A DNA stretch of 33,302 nucleotides from Acidimicrobiia bacterium (GTDB lineage Bacteria; Actinomycetota; Acidimicrobiia; IMCC26256; PALSA-610): contig JAOSJK010000004.1 in assembly GCA_027494135.1 (NCBI GenBank), positions 1-33,302 on the forward strand, in the 5' to 3' direction. This document shows positions 9,712 to 17,776 of this stretch, one piece after another. The number at the start of each line of letters is the position of its first letter. Position 1 is the stretch's first letter. The position numbers and the translations under genes were made by a program. Below the pieces are notes generated by a model, which did not search any database, was not told where the DNA came from, and was given only the letters and a program-made list of their open reading frames with translations.

Positions 9712-9727
9712 CGCTTATCGATAAACG
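9712..9727. promoter_or_regulatory. TTATCGATAA palindrome in the divergent eda / rraA-like promoter region
   Basis: The 10-bp perfect palindrome TTATCGATAA (9715-9724) extends to a 16-bp inverted repeat with one mismatched pair. It sits between the two divergent start codons and differs from the TGGT-type operator used elsewhere. A plausible ligand is the GntR protein encoded at 12945-13659 at the end of the plus-strand operon (inference). Confidence 0.5.
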
Positions 9728-9737
9728 TTAGGAAGTG

Positions 9738-9743
9738 TATCAT
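9738..9743 (+). promoter_or_regulatory. Possible -10 element giving a leaderless rraA-like mRNA
   Basis: TATCAT lies only 7 bp before the ATG at 9751. If used as a -10, transcription would begin at or next to the start codon, giving a leaderless message. The region 17 bp upstream is the TTATCG palindrome half, so the operator would cover the -35. No Shine-Dalgarno is seen. Confidence 0.35.
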
Positions 9744-9750
9744 CTGCGCC

Positions 9751-10398
9751 ATGCCCGAACTTGCCGAACTCCGCCGGGTGCTCCGGTCCGCGCTGGTATC
9801 CGACGCGCTCGATGCCCTCGGCAGCCGGCAGCAGTGCCTGGGGTGGGACATCCGGCCGCTCGATGAGACTGGAGTCCTTGTCGGCCATGCTTTCCCGTGC
9901 ACCGCATCGGCAGTCAGCGAACCGTCACCTTCTCCATACGTCGGCCTGTTGCGAGCCCTCGACGCGGTCGGCCCGGGAGAGGTCCTTGTCGTGGCCACCG
10001 GCCGAACAGGGGTTGGCGCGGTGTGGGGAGAGCTCTTGTCAACAGCGAGCGCGGCTCGAGGTTCGGTCGGAGCAGTTACGGATGGCCTGGTCAGAGACGT
10101 CGACCAGATACGTCGCCTCGGTTTTTCAGTCCATGCCCGTGGGACGGTGCCTTACGACAGTCACGGTCGATACGAGATCACCTCCGTTCGCGAACCGGTC
10201 ATCATCGACGGCGTACCCATCCATCCGGGAGCGCTCGTGGTCGCCGACGTCGATGGCGTCGTCGTGGTCCCTGCCGAACTTGAATCCGAGGTCCTTCGCC
10301 GAGTGATCAAGAAGGTGGAGGGTGAGTCCGAATTCCGACGACGAGTCGTTGCTGGAATGCTGCCCTCGAGGGCATTCGCGGAGACTGGGGTGCTGTGA
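9751..10398 (+). CDS. RraA-like protein / putative 4-hydroxy-4-methyl-2-oxoglutarate-type aldolase
   Basis: An intact 215-residue member of the RraA/HMG-aldolase fold family. Such proteins are metal-dependent aldolases or decarboxylases of 2-oxo acids, or RNase E inhibitors in enterobacteria. Family motifs are VWGELLSTAS (91-100), which shapes the active site, and GAVTDGLVRDVDQI (107-120), which carries the Arg and metal-binding Asp, then GTVPYDSHGR and ALVVADVDGVVVVPAE. In this sugar-acid setting a retro-aldol or oxaloacetate-decarboxylase-like role on a keto acid is more likely than RNA regulation. First gene of a plus-strand operon. Its stop overlaps the next GTG by 4 bp. Confidence 0.88.
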   Translation: MPELAELRRVLRSALVSDALDALGSRQQCLGWDIRPLDETGVLVGHAFPCTASAVSEPSPSPYVGLLRALDAVGPGEVLVVATGRTGVGAVWGELLSTASAARGSVGAVTDGLVRDVDQIRRLGFSVHARGTVPYDSHGRYEITSVREPVIIDGVPIHPGALVVADVDGVVVVPAELESEVLRRVIKKVEGESEFRRRVVAGMLPSRAFAETGVL

Positions 10399-10568
10399 GT
10401 AACAGCTTGGATCGCGTAGTCGCCGCCACGGGCAACCTAACTGACCGAGCCCGGGGTCCCCAGTCGAGCGACGAAGTGGAGGTCGTCGCCACAGGACCAG
10501 ACCACCCATCGTCCGCGGCCTTGGGCCCTGCTGGCGCGGCTTACCCAGGCGGGGAAGCAGACCAATGA
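10395..10568 (+). CDS. Small coupled ORF, 57 residues, unknown
   Basis: Opens at GTG 10395 overlapping the RraA-like stop (GTGA) and closes at TGA 10566-10568 overlapping the SDR start (ATGA). The exact fit between both neighbours is notable. The product is low-complexity, rich in Ala, Gly, Pro, Ser and Asp, with no recognised motif. Alternatives are an untranslated spacer or a gene fragment displaced by indels. Confidence 0.35.
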   Translation: MSNSLDRVVAATGNLTDRARGPQSSDEVEVVATGPDHPSSAALGPAGAAYPGGEADQ

Positions 10569-11374
10569 GCCTGCGGCTTGAAGGGAAGCACTGCCTGGTG
10601 ACGGGCGCGAGTTCGGGCATTGGTCGTGCCGTGGCGGTCGCATTCGCTGAGGAAGGCGCTCGCCTGTACCTGACAGCGCATCCGAATGATGAAGAGGAGC
10701 TGGCGGCGCTCGCCAGGGAGATCGACGCCGTGGCCTTCAAGAGCCAGGACCTGGCCGTGCCTGACGCGGCGACGGCGATAGTCACCGACGCGCTGCAGAC
10801 GGGTCAGCGGGTCGATGTGCTAGTCAGCCATGCTGGATTCGCGTACGTCGAGGATGCGCGCGACGTCAGTCAGGAGCACTGGGACCGCCTTATGGCGGTC
10901 AACGTCCGGACTGGCTTCTTCCTCGCAACTGCTTTCGCGGCTCATGTTGAAGAACGCGGCGGGGGGCGGCGCCATCGTCTTCACATCGAGTACGAATGCG
11001 TTTCGACCGGAGCGCTCGCTCGCCCCATACAACGCGTCAAAGGCGGCAATCAGCTCGTTGACGCAATCACTGGCTCTCGACCTTGCCCCCTCCGTATCCG
11101 CGTAAACGCGGTGCTTCCGGGGATGGCCTACACGCGTCAGACAGCAGAGCTCTTCGCGGCAACCGAGTTCGACCATCACTTCAGGCGCGTGATCCCGCTC
11201 GGGCGTCCGGCTCAGCCCGAGGAGCTGGCTCCTGCCTACGTCTTCCTCGCTTCGGAGGAAGCCGGATACATCACGGGCGCATGCTTGCCAGTCGACGGCG
11301 GTTTGTCAATTAGCATCCCGTGGCCCGAGGTTGACGTCAGTTACTCGGCTCATGCCCAGCAGGAGCGCGGCTAG
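10565..11374 (+). CDS. SDR family oxidoreductase (two compensating frameshifts)
   Basis: Short-chain dehydrogenase. Residues 1-20 give LEGKHCLVTGASSGIGRA, the NAD(P) Gly motif (TGASSGIG). The substrate half is read in a different frame between about 10947 and 11095: GGGAIVFTSSTNAF (catalytic Ser) and YNASKAAISSLTQSLALDLAP (YxxxK). The main frame then resumes with VNAVLPG and YVFLASEEAGYITGACLPVDGG. The last 20 or so residues beyond VDGG are unusual and may be run-on. ATG 10565 overlaps the small ORF stop. Likely oxidises or reduces a sugar-acid intermediate of the KDG pathway, by context. Confidence 0.83.
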   Translation: MSLRLEGKHCLVTGASSGIGRAVAVAFAEEGARLYLTAHPNDEEELAALAREIDAVAFKSQDLAVPDAATAIVTDALQTGQRVDVLVSHAGFAYVEDARDVSQEHWDRLMAVNVRTGFFLATAFAAHVEERGGGRRHRLHIEYECVSTGALARPIQRVKGGNQLVDAITGSRPCPLRIRVNAVLPGMAYTRQTAELFAATEFDHHFRRVIPLGRPAQPEELAPAYVFLASEEAGYITGACLPVDGGLSISIPWPEVDVSYSAHAQQERG

Positions 11375-11378
11375 CGCT

Positions 11379-12505
11379 GTGACTACCTGGTATCAGCGGC
11401 TGGCTGTTCGGCCCGTCATCAATGCGAATACCACCCTGACGAGCTTAGGCGGTTCACTCATGCCGGCGGAGATCTCGGCGGCGATGGCGGAAGCCGCCCT
11501 CGAGTTCGTCGAGATGGACGAACTCGAGGCGGCCGTTGGGCGCGAGATCGCGCGCCTGACCAGGAACGAGGCTGCGCTCGTCACCTGCGGAGCGGCGGCC
11601 GGGATCTTTCTCAGTGTCCTGGCTGCATGGCCGGGCTCGACGAGGTCGAAGCGGCGAGGCTGACGAACGGCCATCCTCCGACCCGAAACCGTCGCGAAGT
11701 GGTCATCCAGACGTCACAACGCAACCCTTATGACCTCGCGGTGACGTTGGCTGGAGCCCAGGTTGTTCAGGTTGGCAGCCTATTCGGGACGACGAGGCTT
11801 GATCTGGAGGCGGCCCTGTCGGAACGGGACGGCCGCAGTCCTGTTCTTCGCGGGAGCGCATTTGGCCCGCGGCGCCCTAGGCCTGCGCGACGTCATCGAC
11901 ATTGCGCACTCTCACTCAATACCGGTCATCGTCGATGCTGCAGCGCAACTTCCGCCGGCTTCGAACCTCTGGTCGTTCACCGCCGACGGAGCCGACCTCG
12001 TCCTGTTCAGTGGCGGAAAGGGCATGCGCGGCCCGGTTCGACCGGACTTCTGGTTGGCTCGGCACCGCTGGTCGCGGCGGCGTCTCTGCATGCGTCGCCA
12101 CGCCAACGCCTCGGTCGACCCATGAAGGTGTCGAAGGAGGGGCTCGTTGGTCTCCTGGCGGCCGTCGAGCTGTTCGTCAGCACGGATCGCGAGCTCGAGA
12201 CCGAGCGCATCGAAGCCGCGACCACGTCTTGGCTTCAGAGACTCGCCCGGCTGCCCAACGCCGTTGCCGTCCGAGAGTTCCCAGGCGAGGCAGGACGGCC
12301 ACGGCCGCGCGTTCTGGTGACGATCTCGGCAGAGGCGAACCTGTCAGGTCGCACCGTCCGCGATCGGCTTCTAGCCGGCGACCCAAGGGTCGATGTCGCG
12401 GTTGCCGGCGAGCGCTCGTTCTATCTCAACGCCGAGATGCTGCGCCCGGGAGAGGAACGAGTGGTGCTGGATCGCGTGCTTGCCGTCCTGGGCGCCACGC
12501 CATGA
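11379..12505 (+). CDS. SelA-like PLP enzyme, likely amino-sugar-acid ammonia-lyase (frameshifted)
   Basis: PLP-dependent fold-type I enzyme of the SelA/DgaE group. The start is GTG 11379 (TTWYQRLAVRPVINANTTLT), where VINA is typical. Then come GGSLMPAEISAAM, the early domain ending CGAAAGIFLSVLAAW, IPVIVDAAAQLPP (the Asp that binds the PLP ring) and LVLFSGGKGMRGP, with the Schiff-base Lys. The C-terminal domain starts at MKVSKEGLVGLLAAVE. There are frame breaks near 11632, 11830 and 12060. Known relatives convert D-glucosaminate-6-phosphate to a 2-keto-3-deoxy acid plus ammonia (DgaE). Here KDG kinase and KDPG aldolase lie alongside, so an unphosphorylated amino-sugar acid is a plausible substrate. 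Selenocysteine synthesis is unlikely: no selB or selC is seen. The next gene is RidA. Confidence 0.7.
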
Positions 12506-12546
12506 AACACTCAGCACACAGAACCCCACATCTTGGAGAGCCGCCA

Positions 12547-12964
12547 ATGTGGAAGCGAGCCCCTGATAGCGCCTCAAGCCCCACACCCAGCGGGTGCATA
12601 TTCCCAAGGCATCGAGGCCGTCGGTCTCGTCTTTGTTGCGGGACAAGCCGGGATTGATCCGACAACGGGCAGCGTGGCTGGGGACTCAATCGAAACCCAG
12701 ACGGCGCAAGCACTCCGAAACGTGGAGGCCGTCCTGAACGTTGCTGGTCTCACCCTGGCGGACTTGGTGAAGACGACGGTGTATCTGGCCGACATGGCGT
12801 TGTTTGACCGGTATGACGCCGTCTATCGCGACATTGTCCCGGAGCCACGTCCCAGCCGAGCTACTGTCGGTGCCCAGTTGGCCGGGATCTTGGTCGAGAT
12901 CGATGCTGTCGCCGTCCGCCCCGAGGCTCGCCTGAGCGACGCAAGTGACCAAGCAAGTGCTTGA
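12547..12964 (+). CDS. RidA family imine/enamine deaminase (one frameshift at N-terminus)
   Basis: RidA/YjgF/UK114 protein of about 139 residues that hydrolyses reactive enamine/imine intermediates released by PLP dehydratases and lyases. ATG 12547 has GGAGAG 7 bp upstream and gives MWKRAP; a frame break near 12562 then leads to APHPAGAYSQGIEAVG, FVAGQAGIDPTTG and VKTTVYLADMALFDRYDAVY. The key Arg is in EPRPSRATV and the Glu in VEIDAVAV. Without invoking the break, an in-frame TTG at 12533 would serve. It directly follows a PLP enzyme whose reaction should yield such an intermediate, which fits. It overlaps the GntR start by 20 bp. Confidence 0.87.
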
Positions 12965-13659
12965 TCGGGCGTCAGGATCCAGCGTCGAGGAGGCGGAATT
13001 TGCGAGTCCAATCGAGCACGACCTCCTGTCGACCGAAGTGTACGTGCGCCTGCGTCGCCAGATCGTCCGGGGCCGCCTGGCTCCTGGTCAGCGAATCGGC
13101 GAGGCCGACTTCGCACGCCGTTGGCGGGTCAGCCAGGCGACGGTGCGGGAGGCGCTTCGGCGACTGGCGAGTGACGGGCTGGTCATCCAGATCCCACGAC
13201 GGGGAAGCTACGTCGCATCGGTCTCGGAGGCGACGGCTCGTCTGGCTTACGACGTCCGCTTCACAGTTGAGCCGATTGCGGTGACGCAGGTCTCGCGCGC
13301 TGCGATGGCACCCTGCTTGCCGCCCTCGGAGTACGAGCTCGATCGAATGCGGGCCGCCGCCGCCGCCGACGACACGGCGATGCTCGTCGACGCAGACGTT
13401 ACGTTCCATCGCCGGGTCTGGGAGCAGTCCGAGGGTGATCTTCTGCCAGGATCTGGACCCAAATCGAGGCCGCGATTCGGGGTTTTACCCTGATAACCAA
13501 CCGCGTGTACTTCGGAAACCTCCGCGACATCGCGGAAACCCACGCCCCGCTGGTCGACATGCTGCGGAGCGGGTCCGATGCCAGCATCGAAGCCTTCACG
13601 GACACGTCCGGGCCGTCTGGGCGAAATTCGACGCGTCTTCTCGAACACCCGGCGTCTAG
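12945..13659 (+). CDS. GntR-family transcriptional regulator, FCD type (frameshifted)
   Basis: The N-terminal winged HTH (about residues 25-90) reads VYVRLRRQIVRGRLAPGQRI, ARRWRVSQATVREALRRLASDGLV and the wing IPRRGSYVA. The FCD effector domain has DADVTFHRRVWE, with the metal-binding Asp/His pattern. A frame break near 13440 precedes LITNRVYFGNLRDIAETHAPLVD, with the conserved His, and another near 13590 leads to VRAVWAKFDASSRTPGV at the end. The GTG at 12945 lies inside the RidA 3' end. It closes the rraA-SDR-PLP-RidA operon and probably controls the divergent promoters around 9715 (inference). Confidence 0.84.
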
Positions 13660-14124
13660 TCTGCGACTGGTGCGACCAATCAACCGGGTGAACCCTCTCT
13701 GCCAGGATCGGGCGAGACGACGCAGCAGGTCGATAAGGCGCTCGGCTACTTCGAGGCCGACGCACTCCGAGCGGATGCGCCACGCCCGCTTCCGCGAACT
13801 CGTGCTGTTCGTCGGGTCGGGGGCGGTCGAGGCGGGCTAATGGAGGCCGCCTCGGACCCGATTGACCGAGGACTGCGAGTAACTACAACGCCGGTTATGC
13901 CCATCTCGGATACTCACGGATCTGGGTGTGAGACAGATTTGTAGGTGCTGCCGGTCAGGCCGCCCTCGTCTGGTTGTGGATGCGCCCCAGACCCCCTCCC
14001 GGCGGACGCTGGACTCCTGGTGGCGGAGGCTGATGGTGGCCGGAAGCGCCTCGTACGGTCCAGCGCATGCCGGAGAGCTTCAGGCGCTGGACGACGACCG
14101 CCCGGCTCCTGGTCGACATCGACC
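13660..14124. other. Gene-poor stretch between convergent genes
   Basis: No reading frame here has recognisable motifs. The open frame that continues to 13840 is the out-of-frame run-on of the GntR gene, and the minus-strand frame 13914-14297 lacks any family signature. I see no rho-independent terminator with a T tract. The large inverted repeat at 14132-14215 lies just beyond it. Confidence 0.5.
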
Positions 14125-15010
14125 CTACCGGCACGCGCTGGGAATGACAACCCCATTTGGCCCCACTGTGGGCCGGAATGATCGGGGTGGCCAAATGCAG
14201 TCATTCCCACGCGTGAGGGCCGGGGATACGTGCCCATCCGACCCAGAGCGCTCAGCCGGACTCGGACCGCGTCGCTCGTACGACCCCTCATTCCCACCCT
14301 CGTCGTAGCTCATCGCGAGCCGCTCGCCGGGCTCGAGGACGAGGACGTCGTCGTCCCAGTCGCCGTCAAGGAGGCGGCGAACGAGTTGGAGGTCGCCGGC
14401 CAGGCGCTCGAACCGCCAACCGCGGCGCTCGGCTTCGGCGTGCGCCCGAGCCTCCACCGTGCCGCCCTCGACGACGCCCATGTCGATGAACGCGGCTCGA
14501 TCGTAGTGACTCCGCCACGCGCCGAGGGTCTCCATGAGGTAGTCGGCATTGTCCTCGCCATACTTCGCGACATGGTCCGCGTAGGTCGCCTGGAGCGCCT
14601 CGTCCGAGCCCGAACCGGCGCCGAGCAGGGCATCGCCCGACCCGTCGTCGCGCTCGAGATGGTCCCCGACGTACCAGTAGGTCCCCGGATGGGCGGCGAA
14701 CTGCTCACCGTGCCGTTCGCGGCCGCCCAGGAAGATCGTGATGCAGTCGTGGGCCCTCGGGACGACCAGCGGCACCCGGCTGGCTCGCAGCCCGGCCGTC
14801 GCCCCACCGCACAGCCCGTAGGCGAGAACGACCGCGTCGTACTCCGGGCCGGCCGCGTCGATCTCGGCCTGAAGGAGGGCGCGGAGATCCGGCGGCTCGT
14901 TTTGCAGGCCGCGCCGGAGGAACGCGACATCGACGACGTGGGGCGAAGCGCGCCGCACACAGATAGATCGGCCGTGCGAGGACATCACAGCTGACCGCTC
15001 GGAGGCGCAT
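14125..15010 (-). CDS. DUF1638 family protein (one frameshift near start)
   Basis: DUF1638 proteins are of unknown function but are often encoded beside corrinoid methyltransferases. ATG 15010 gives MRLRAVSCDVLARPIYLCAA; after a frame break near 14945 it continues VVDVAFLRRGLQNEPPDLR, AVVLAYGLCGGATAGL (Cys-containing signature), VPLVVPRAHDCITIFLGGR (His, Asp and Cys), GTYWYVGDHL and FIDMGVVEGGT. The conserved part ends around VLEPGERLAMSYDEGG (about nt 14310). The frame runs on to 14125 through the big inverted repeat, so the true stop may have been lost to an indel. It begins 9 bp after the methyltransferase stop. Confidence 0.83.
14132..14215. repeat. 84-bp nested inverted repeat
   Basis: Outer arms are 14132-14148 and 14200-14215 (CACGCG, then TGGGAATGAC against GTCATTCCCACGCGTG, one inserted base). 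Inner arms are 14154-14162 (CATTTGGCC) and 14189-14197 (GGCCAAATG), perfect. It could be a bidirectional terminator between convergent units, a MITE/REP-like element, or a protein-binding cruciform. There is no T tract on either side. Confidence 0.7.
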
Positions 15011-15019
15011 CGCAGCAGG

Positions 15020-16095
15020 TTACCTGCGTGTCACGTGCGGGCTGGGCGCGGGCTTGCCTCGGTCAGCCGCCCGGCACGGTACGCTGGCCAGGAACTCGCC
15101 GCCGTAGGGATCGTGTCCCGTGAGTACGTCCGCAGCGAGCCGGTAGGCGGCCGACTGCGGTCCTGGCCGAAGACGCGAGCCGGGTCGTTGGCGATCGGGT
15201 CGATGACCCCGCAATCAGCCCCCGCTTCGACGGCTAGGTCGATGAACACGTCGTTGAGGAGTCGCCGGGCCGGGAGACCGAACGAGACGTTCGACAGGCC
15301 GCCGGTCAGGTGGGCCTCCGAGCCGTAGATCGCTCGCAGGCGTCGGACGGACTCCAGGAAGGAAGCCCCTGCCTCGGGCTCAACGGCAGTCGGCAGCACG
15401 AGTGCGTCGATGTGGAGGGTATTGATCGGCAGCCCATGGGCCAGGGCCGCCTCCACGATCTGCTGCGCGTTGCTCACGCGCGCGTCGGCGCTCGCCGGCA
15501 TCCGCAGGCCCGGTCGCCGACAGAACCACCGGACAGCCATACCGGGCGGCAAGATCGAAGACGTGCAGGCGCTCGAGCGATGCCGAGTTGATGAGCGGCG
15601 CGCCAGCCGCCCGGCGCGATGCGGCCAGCCCGCCCTCGATGACGTTCCCGTCCGAGGAATCGATCGCGACCGGAACGCGGACGACCTCCTCGACTGCGTC
15701 GACCAGCCAGCAGATCGCTGCCACCCGGGTCGCGACATCGGCCGCCGCCTCGTCGACGTTGAGGTCGGGAGGTAGTCGGCACCAGCGGCCTCCTGACGCA
15801 GCGCGAGCGAGCGGACGTAGTCCCCGGCCGCCGCTGCCTCGGGCTTGCGCCCGGCGAGTCCGGCCAGGATCGCACTCTTGACGTGCTTCACCCGCCCGGT
15901 CGCGAATTCGCTGCCCGTCCGGATCGCGTCCGGGATTGCGAGGATCCGCTCGTCGCCGTCGGGTCGGAGAACCGGATGGCGTCCCGACCGTCCGAGGTCG
16001 ACGTGATCCAGTCGGCCGGTCCTCTTGACGGTCCGGCTTGCATGGATGTTCTCGCCGATGACGATGAACGAGCGGCCGTCCGGCATGGGGATCAT
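15020..16095 (-). CDS. Methyltetrahydrofolate/corrinoid methyltransferase, pterin-binding domain (frameshifted)
   Basis: TIM-barrel pterin-binding methyltransferase related to AcsE and MtgA, moving a methyl group between a corrinoid protein and tetrahydrofolate. ATG 16095 gives MIPMPDGRSFIVIGENIHAS. The middle is read in another frame: VPVAIDSSDGNVIEGGLA, INSASLERLHVFDLAARYG and PVVLSATG. It then returns to QQIVEAALAHGLPINTLHID, AHLTGGLSNVSFGLPARRLL and AGADCGVIDPIANDP. The end is in a third frame (SAAYRLAADVLTGHDPYGGEFLA) and stops at 15020. Breaks lie near 15790, 15510 and 15170. Its start overlaps the MTHFR stop (ATGA, 16092-16095). Length about 355 residues, slightly above AcsE because of the C-terminal tail. 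Confidence 0.86.
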
Positions 16096-17766
16096 GACTT
16101 GGCCCCGGCTTGCGACCGGGAGGCCCGACCGACGTGATCCCGCCCGAGGTACGTGTTCGCCCGGGCGCTCATTCGACGCAGCGCGTTGTCCTGGACGGTG
16201 ACCGGGCGTTCGAGCATGCTCAACTCCTCGCCAAACGGCAGGGCCGCTCATACGCGGCGGCCCAGATGCAGGCGTGGTCGAACGCCTCGCAGCGGCCGTC
16301 ATGTGACCCGCCGCACGGCCCGTTCCGCTGATTCTTCGCGCACTGTGACTCGGGGCACAGATACCCGATCTCGGGCAGAGAACAATCGCCGCAATCGCGG
16401 CAGTCGAAGAGCGGGATCTTGACCGCCTGCTCGAGAACATGGAGCGGGCGGTCAAGCCGGAGTTGCTCGGCGCCCCGGTAGAACGTGGTCCCTGCCTCAA
16501 ACCCCGCGCTATCCGGCCGGAAGGCGAGGCGGTGGGTCAGCCGGTGGAACCGGTAGCCCAGCGGTACGCTCCACCGGGCTCGCCGGCGCCCGATCGGGCG
16601 AAGCGATGCCGCATAGGCGCGGTTCATCTCGTCGCGATTCAGGCCCGTTTCGGGGTCGGGCTCGAAGTAGGAGAAGCCGTCGGGGTGGCCGAAGCAGACT
16701 TGCCGCGCGAACGACTTCCAGTCTTCCGGCCCGAACTGTTCGGCGCGATCGAGGACACGCTCGATCTCGGCGACCGAGCGGTGTCCGGCGAGTGACCCCC
16801 GCGTAGCCGAGGCCTCGCGCGATCGCGACCTGCCTGGCGGCGAGCTCGAGGACAAACGCCCGGCCGTGGTCGGCCGAGGCCGACTCGCGCTCGACGATGG
16901 CCATCAGCTCGTCGGTGACGACGCAACCGGCGATCCGTCCGTCCCGGAATGCGCGCGCAACACCCCGGTTCAGGATGAGACGTTGACGAGGACGGGGACG
17001 CGGAGGTCGCGGCGTTCCCGGTAGCGGAGGAGCTCATCCGCCTTCCGAGTGTCGTAGCCGAGCTGGCTGATGACGAACGAGGCGCCAGCGCGGACCTTCA
17101 TCTCGAGCTTGAGGTACTGCGGGATGAGTTCGCGCTCAAATCGCTTGTACGGATTGACGACTGCGCCCAGGAAGAGGCGGCGCCCGTCCGGCAGGTCCTG
17201 TCCGTCCTCCGTCGGGTCCGTCCGGCACGTGCGACCCAAGCCCGGCGTACATATGAAGCAGGGCCGCGGAGTCGATGTCGAAGACCGGCCGGGCCAGCCC
17301 GCCATAACCGTCGGCGGGGTAGTCGCCCGAGACGGCGAGGACGTTCGTCAGCCCTCGCCCGAGGAGCTCCCAGCCCAGACTCAGCAGGCCGCTCCGGTTC
17401 CGGTCGCGACAGGCGACGTGGACGATAACATCGTGGCCGAGCCCGAGGAGCGCCTCGCCGGTCGCGCCTGGACCGAGGCGAACGCTGGCCCCCGGCGTTA
17501 TCGGTGACCGACAGGGCCGCCACGCGCGGGTCCGCAGCCAGCGTCCGAGCCGTCTCGAGCGGGGTCCGTCCAGCCTCGTCGGTGATCGGGCCCGCCCAGG
17601 GCACCAGCTCGACGACGATCGGGAACGTCCTTCCGGCAAGCCGCTCGCGAAACGTGGGCCGCTCACCGAGCGCGGGTTGACCCGCGCCGTCCTCGCACTC
17701 GGCAGCACCCACTTGACCACCCCTCGACCGGTACGGCTCGCTCCCCGTCGCACGCTGCCGGGCCAT
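16092..17766 (-). CDS. metF: Methylenetetrahydrofolate reductase with C-terminal Cys-rich domain (frameshifted)
   Basis: MTHFR fused to the MTHFR_C domain (seen in acetogen-type and corrinoid C1 pathways). ATG 17766. The catalytic barrel begins RPTFRERLAGRTFPIVVELVP, with DPRVAALSVTDNAGG, DVIVHVACRDRNRSGLLSLG, NVLAVSGDYP, FLGAVVNPYKRFERELIPQY, AGASFVISQLGYD and PVLVNVSS. The Cys-rich part has CRDCGDCSLPEIGYLCPESQC and CGGSHDGRCE, a likely metal or Fe-S site that mates with an electron carrier. The tail RPVTVQDNALRRMS-ANTYLGRD is typical. At least five frame breaks occur. It links methyl-THF and methylene-THF; in a demethylation route it would run oxidatively. Confidence 0.85.
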
Positions 17767-17776
17767 CACCTGCCCC

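Noticed and set aside
9751..10398. True regulator of RNase E activity or menaquinone methyltransferase
   Set aside because: These older names for the family do not fit the location between KDPG aldolase and an SDR; an aldolase-type enzyme is more likely.
12032..12044. CCGGTTCGACCGG palindrome resembling an operator
   Set aside because: It is inside the PLP-enzyme coding region and lacks the extra TGGT half-site of the 18-mers.
11379..12505. Selenocysteine synthase (SelA)
   Set aside because: The fold group fits, but no SelB, tRNA-Sec or in-frame UGA use is seen, and the context is sugar-acid catabolism.
13660..13840. Continuation of the GntR frame to 13840
   Set aside because: The conserved FCD C-terminus ends in another frame at 13659; the extension is Arg-rich noise.
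14110..14125. TGGTCGACATCGACC, similar to half of the operator
   Set aside because: It has no second TGGT and lies at no promoter; two mismatches in the core.
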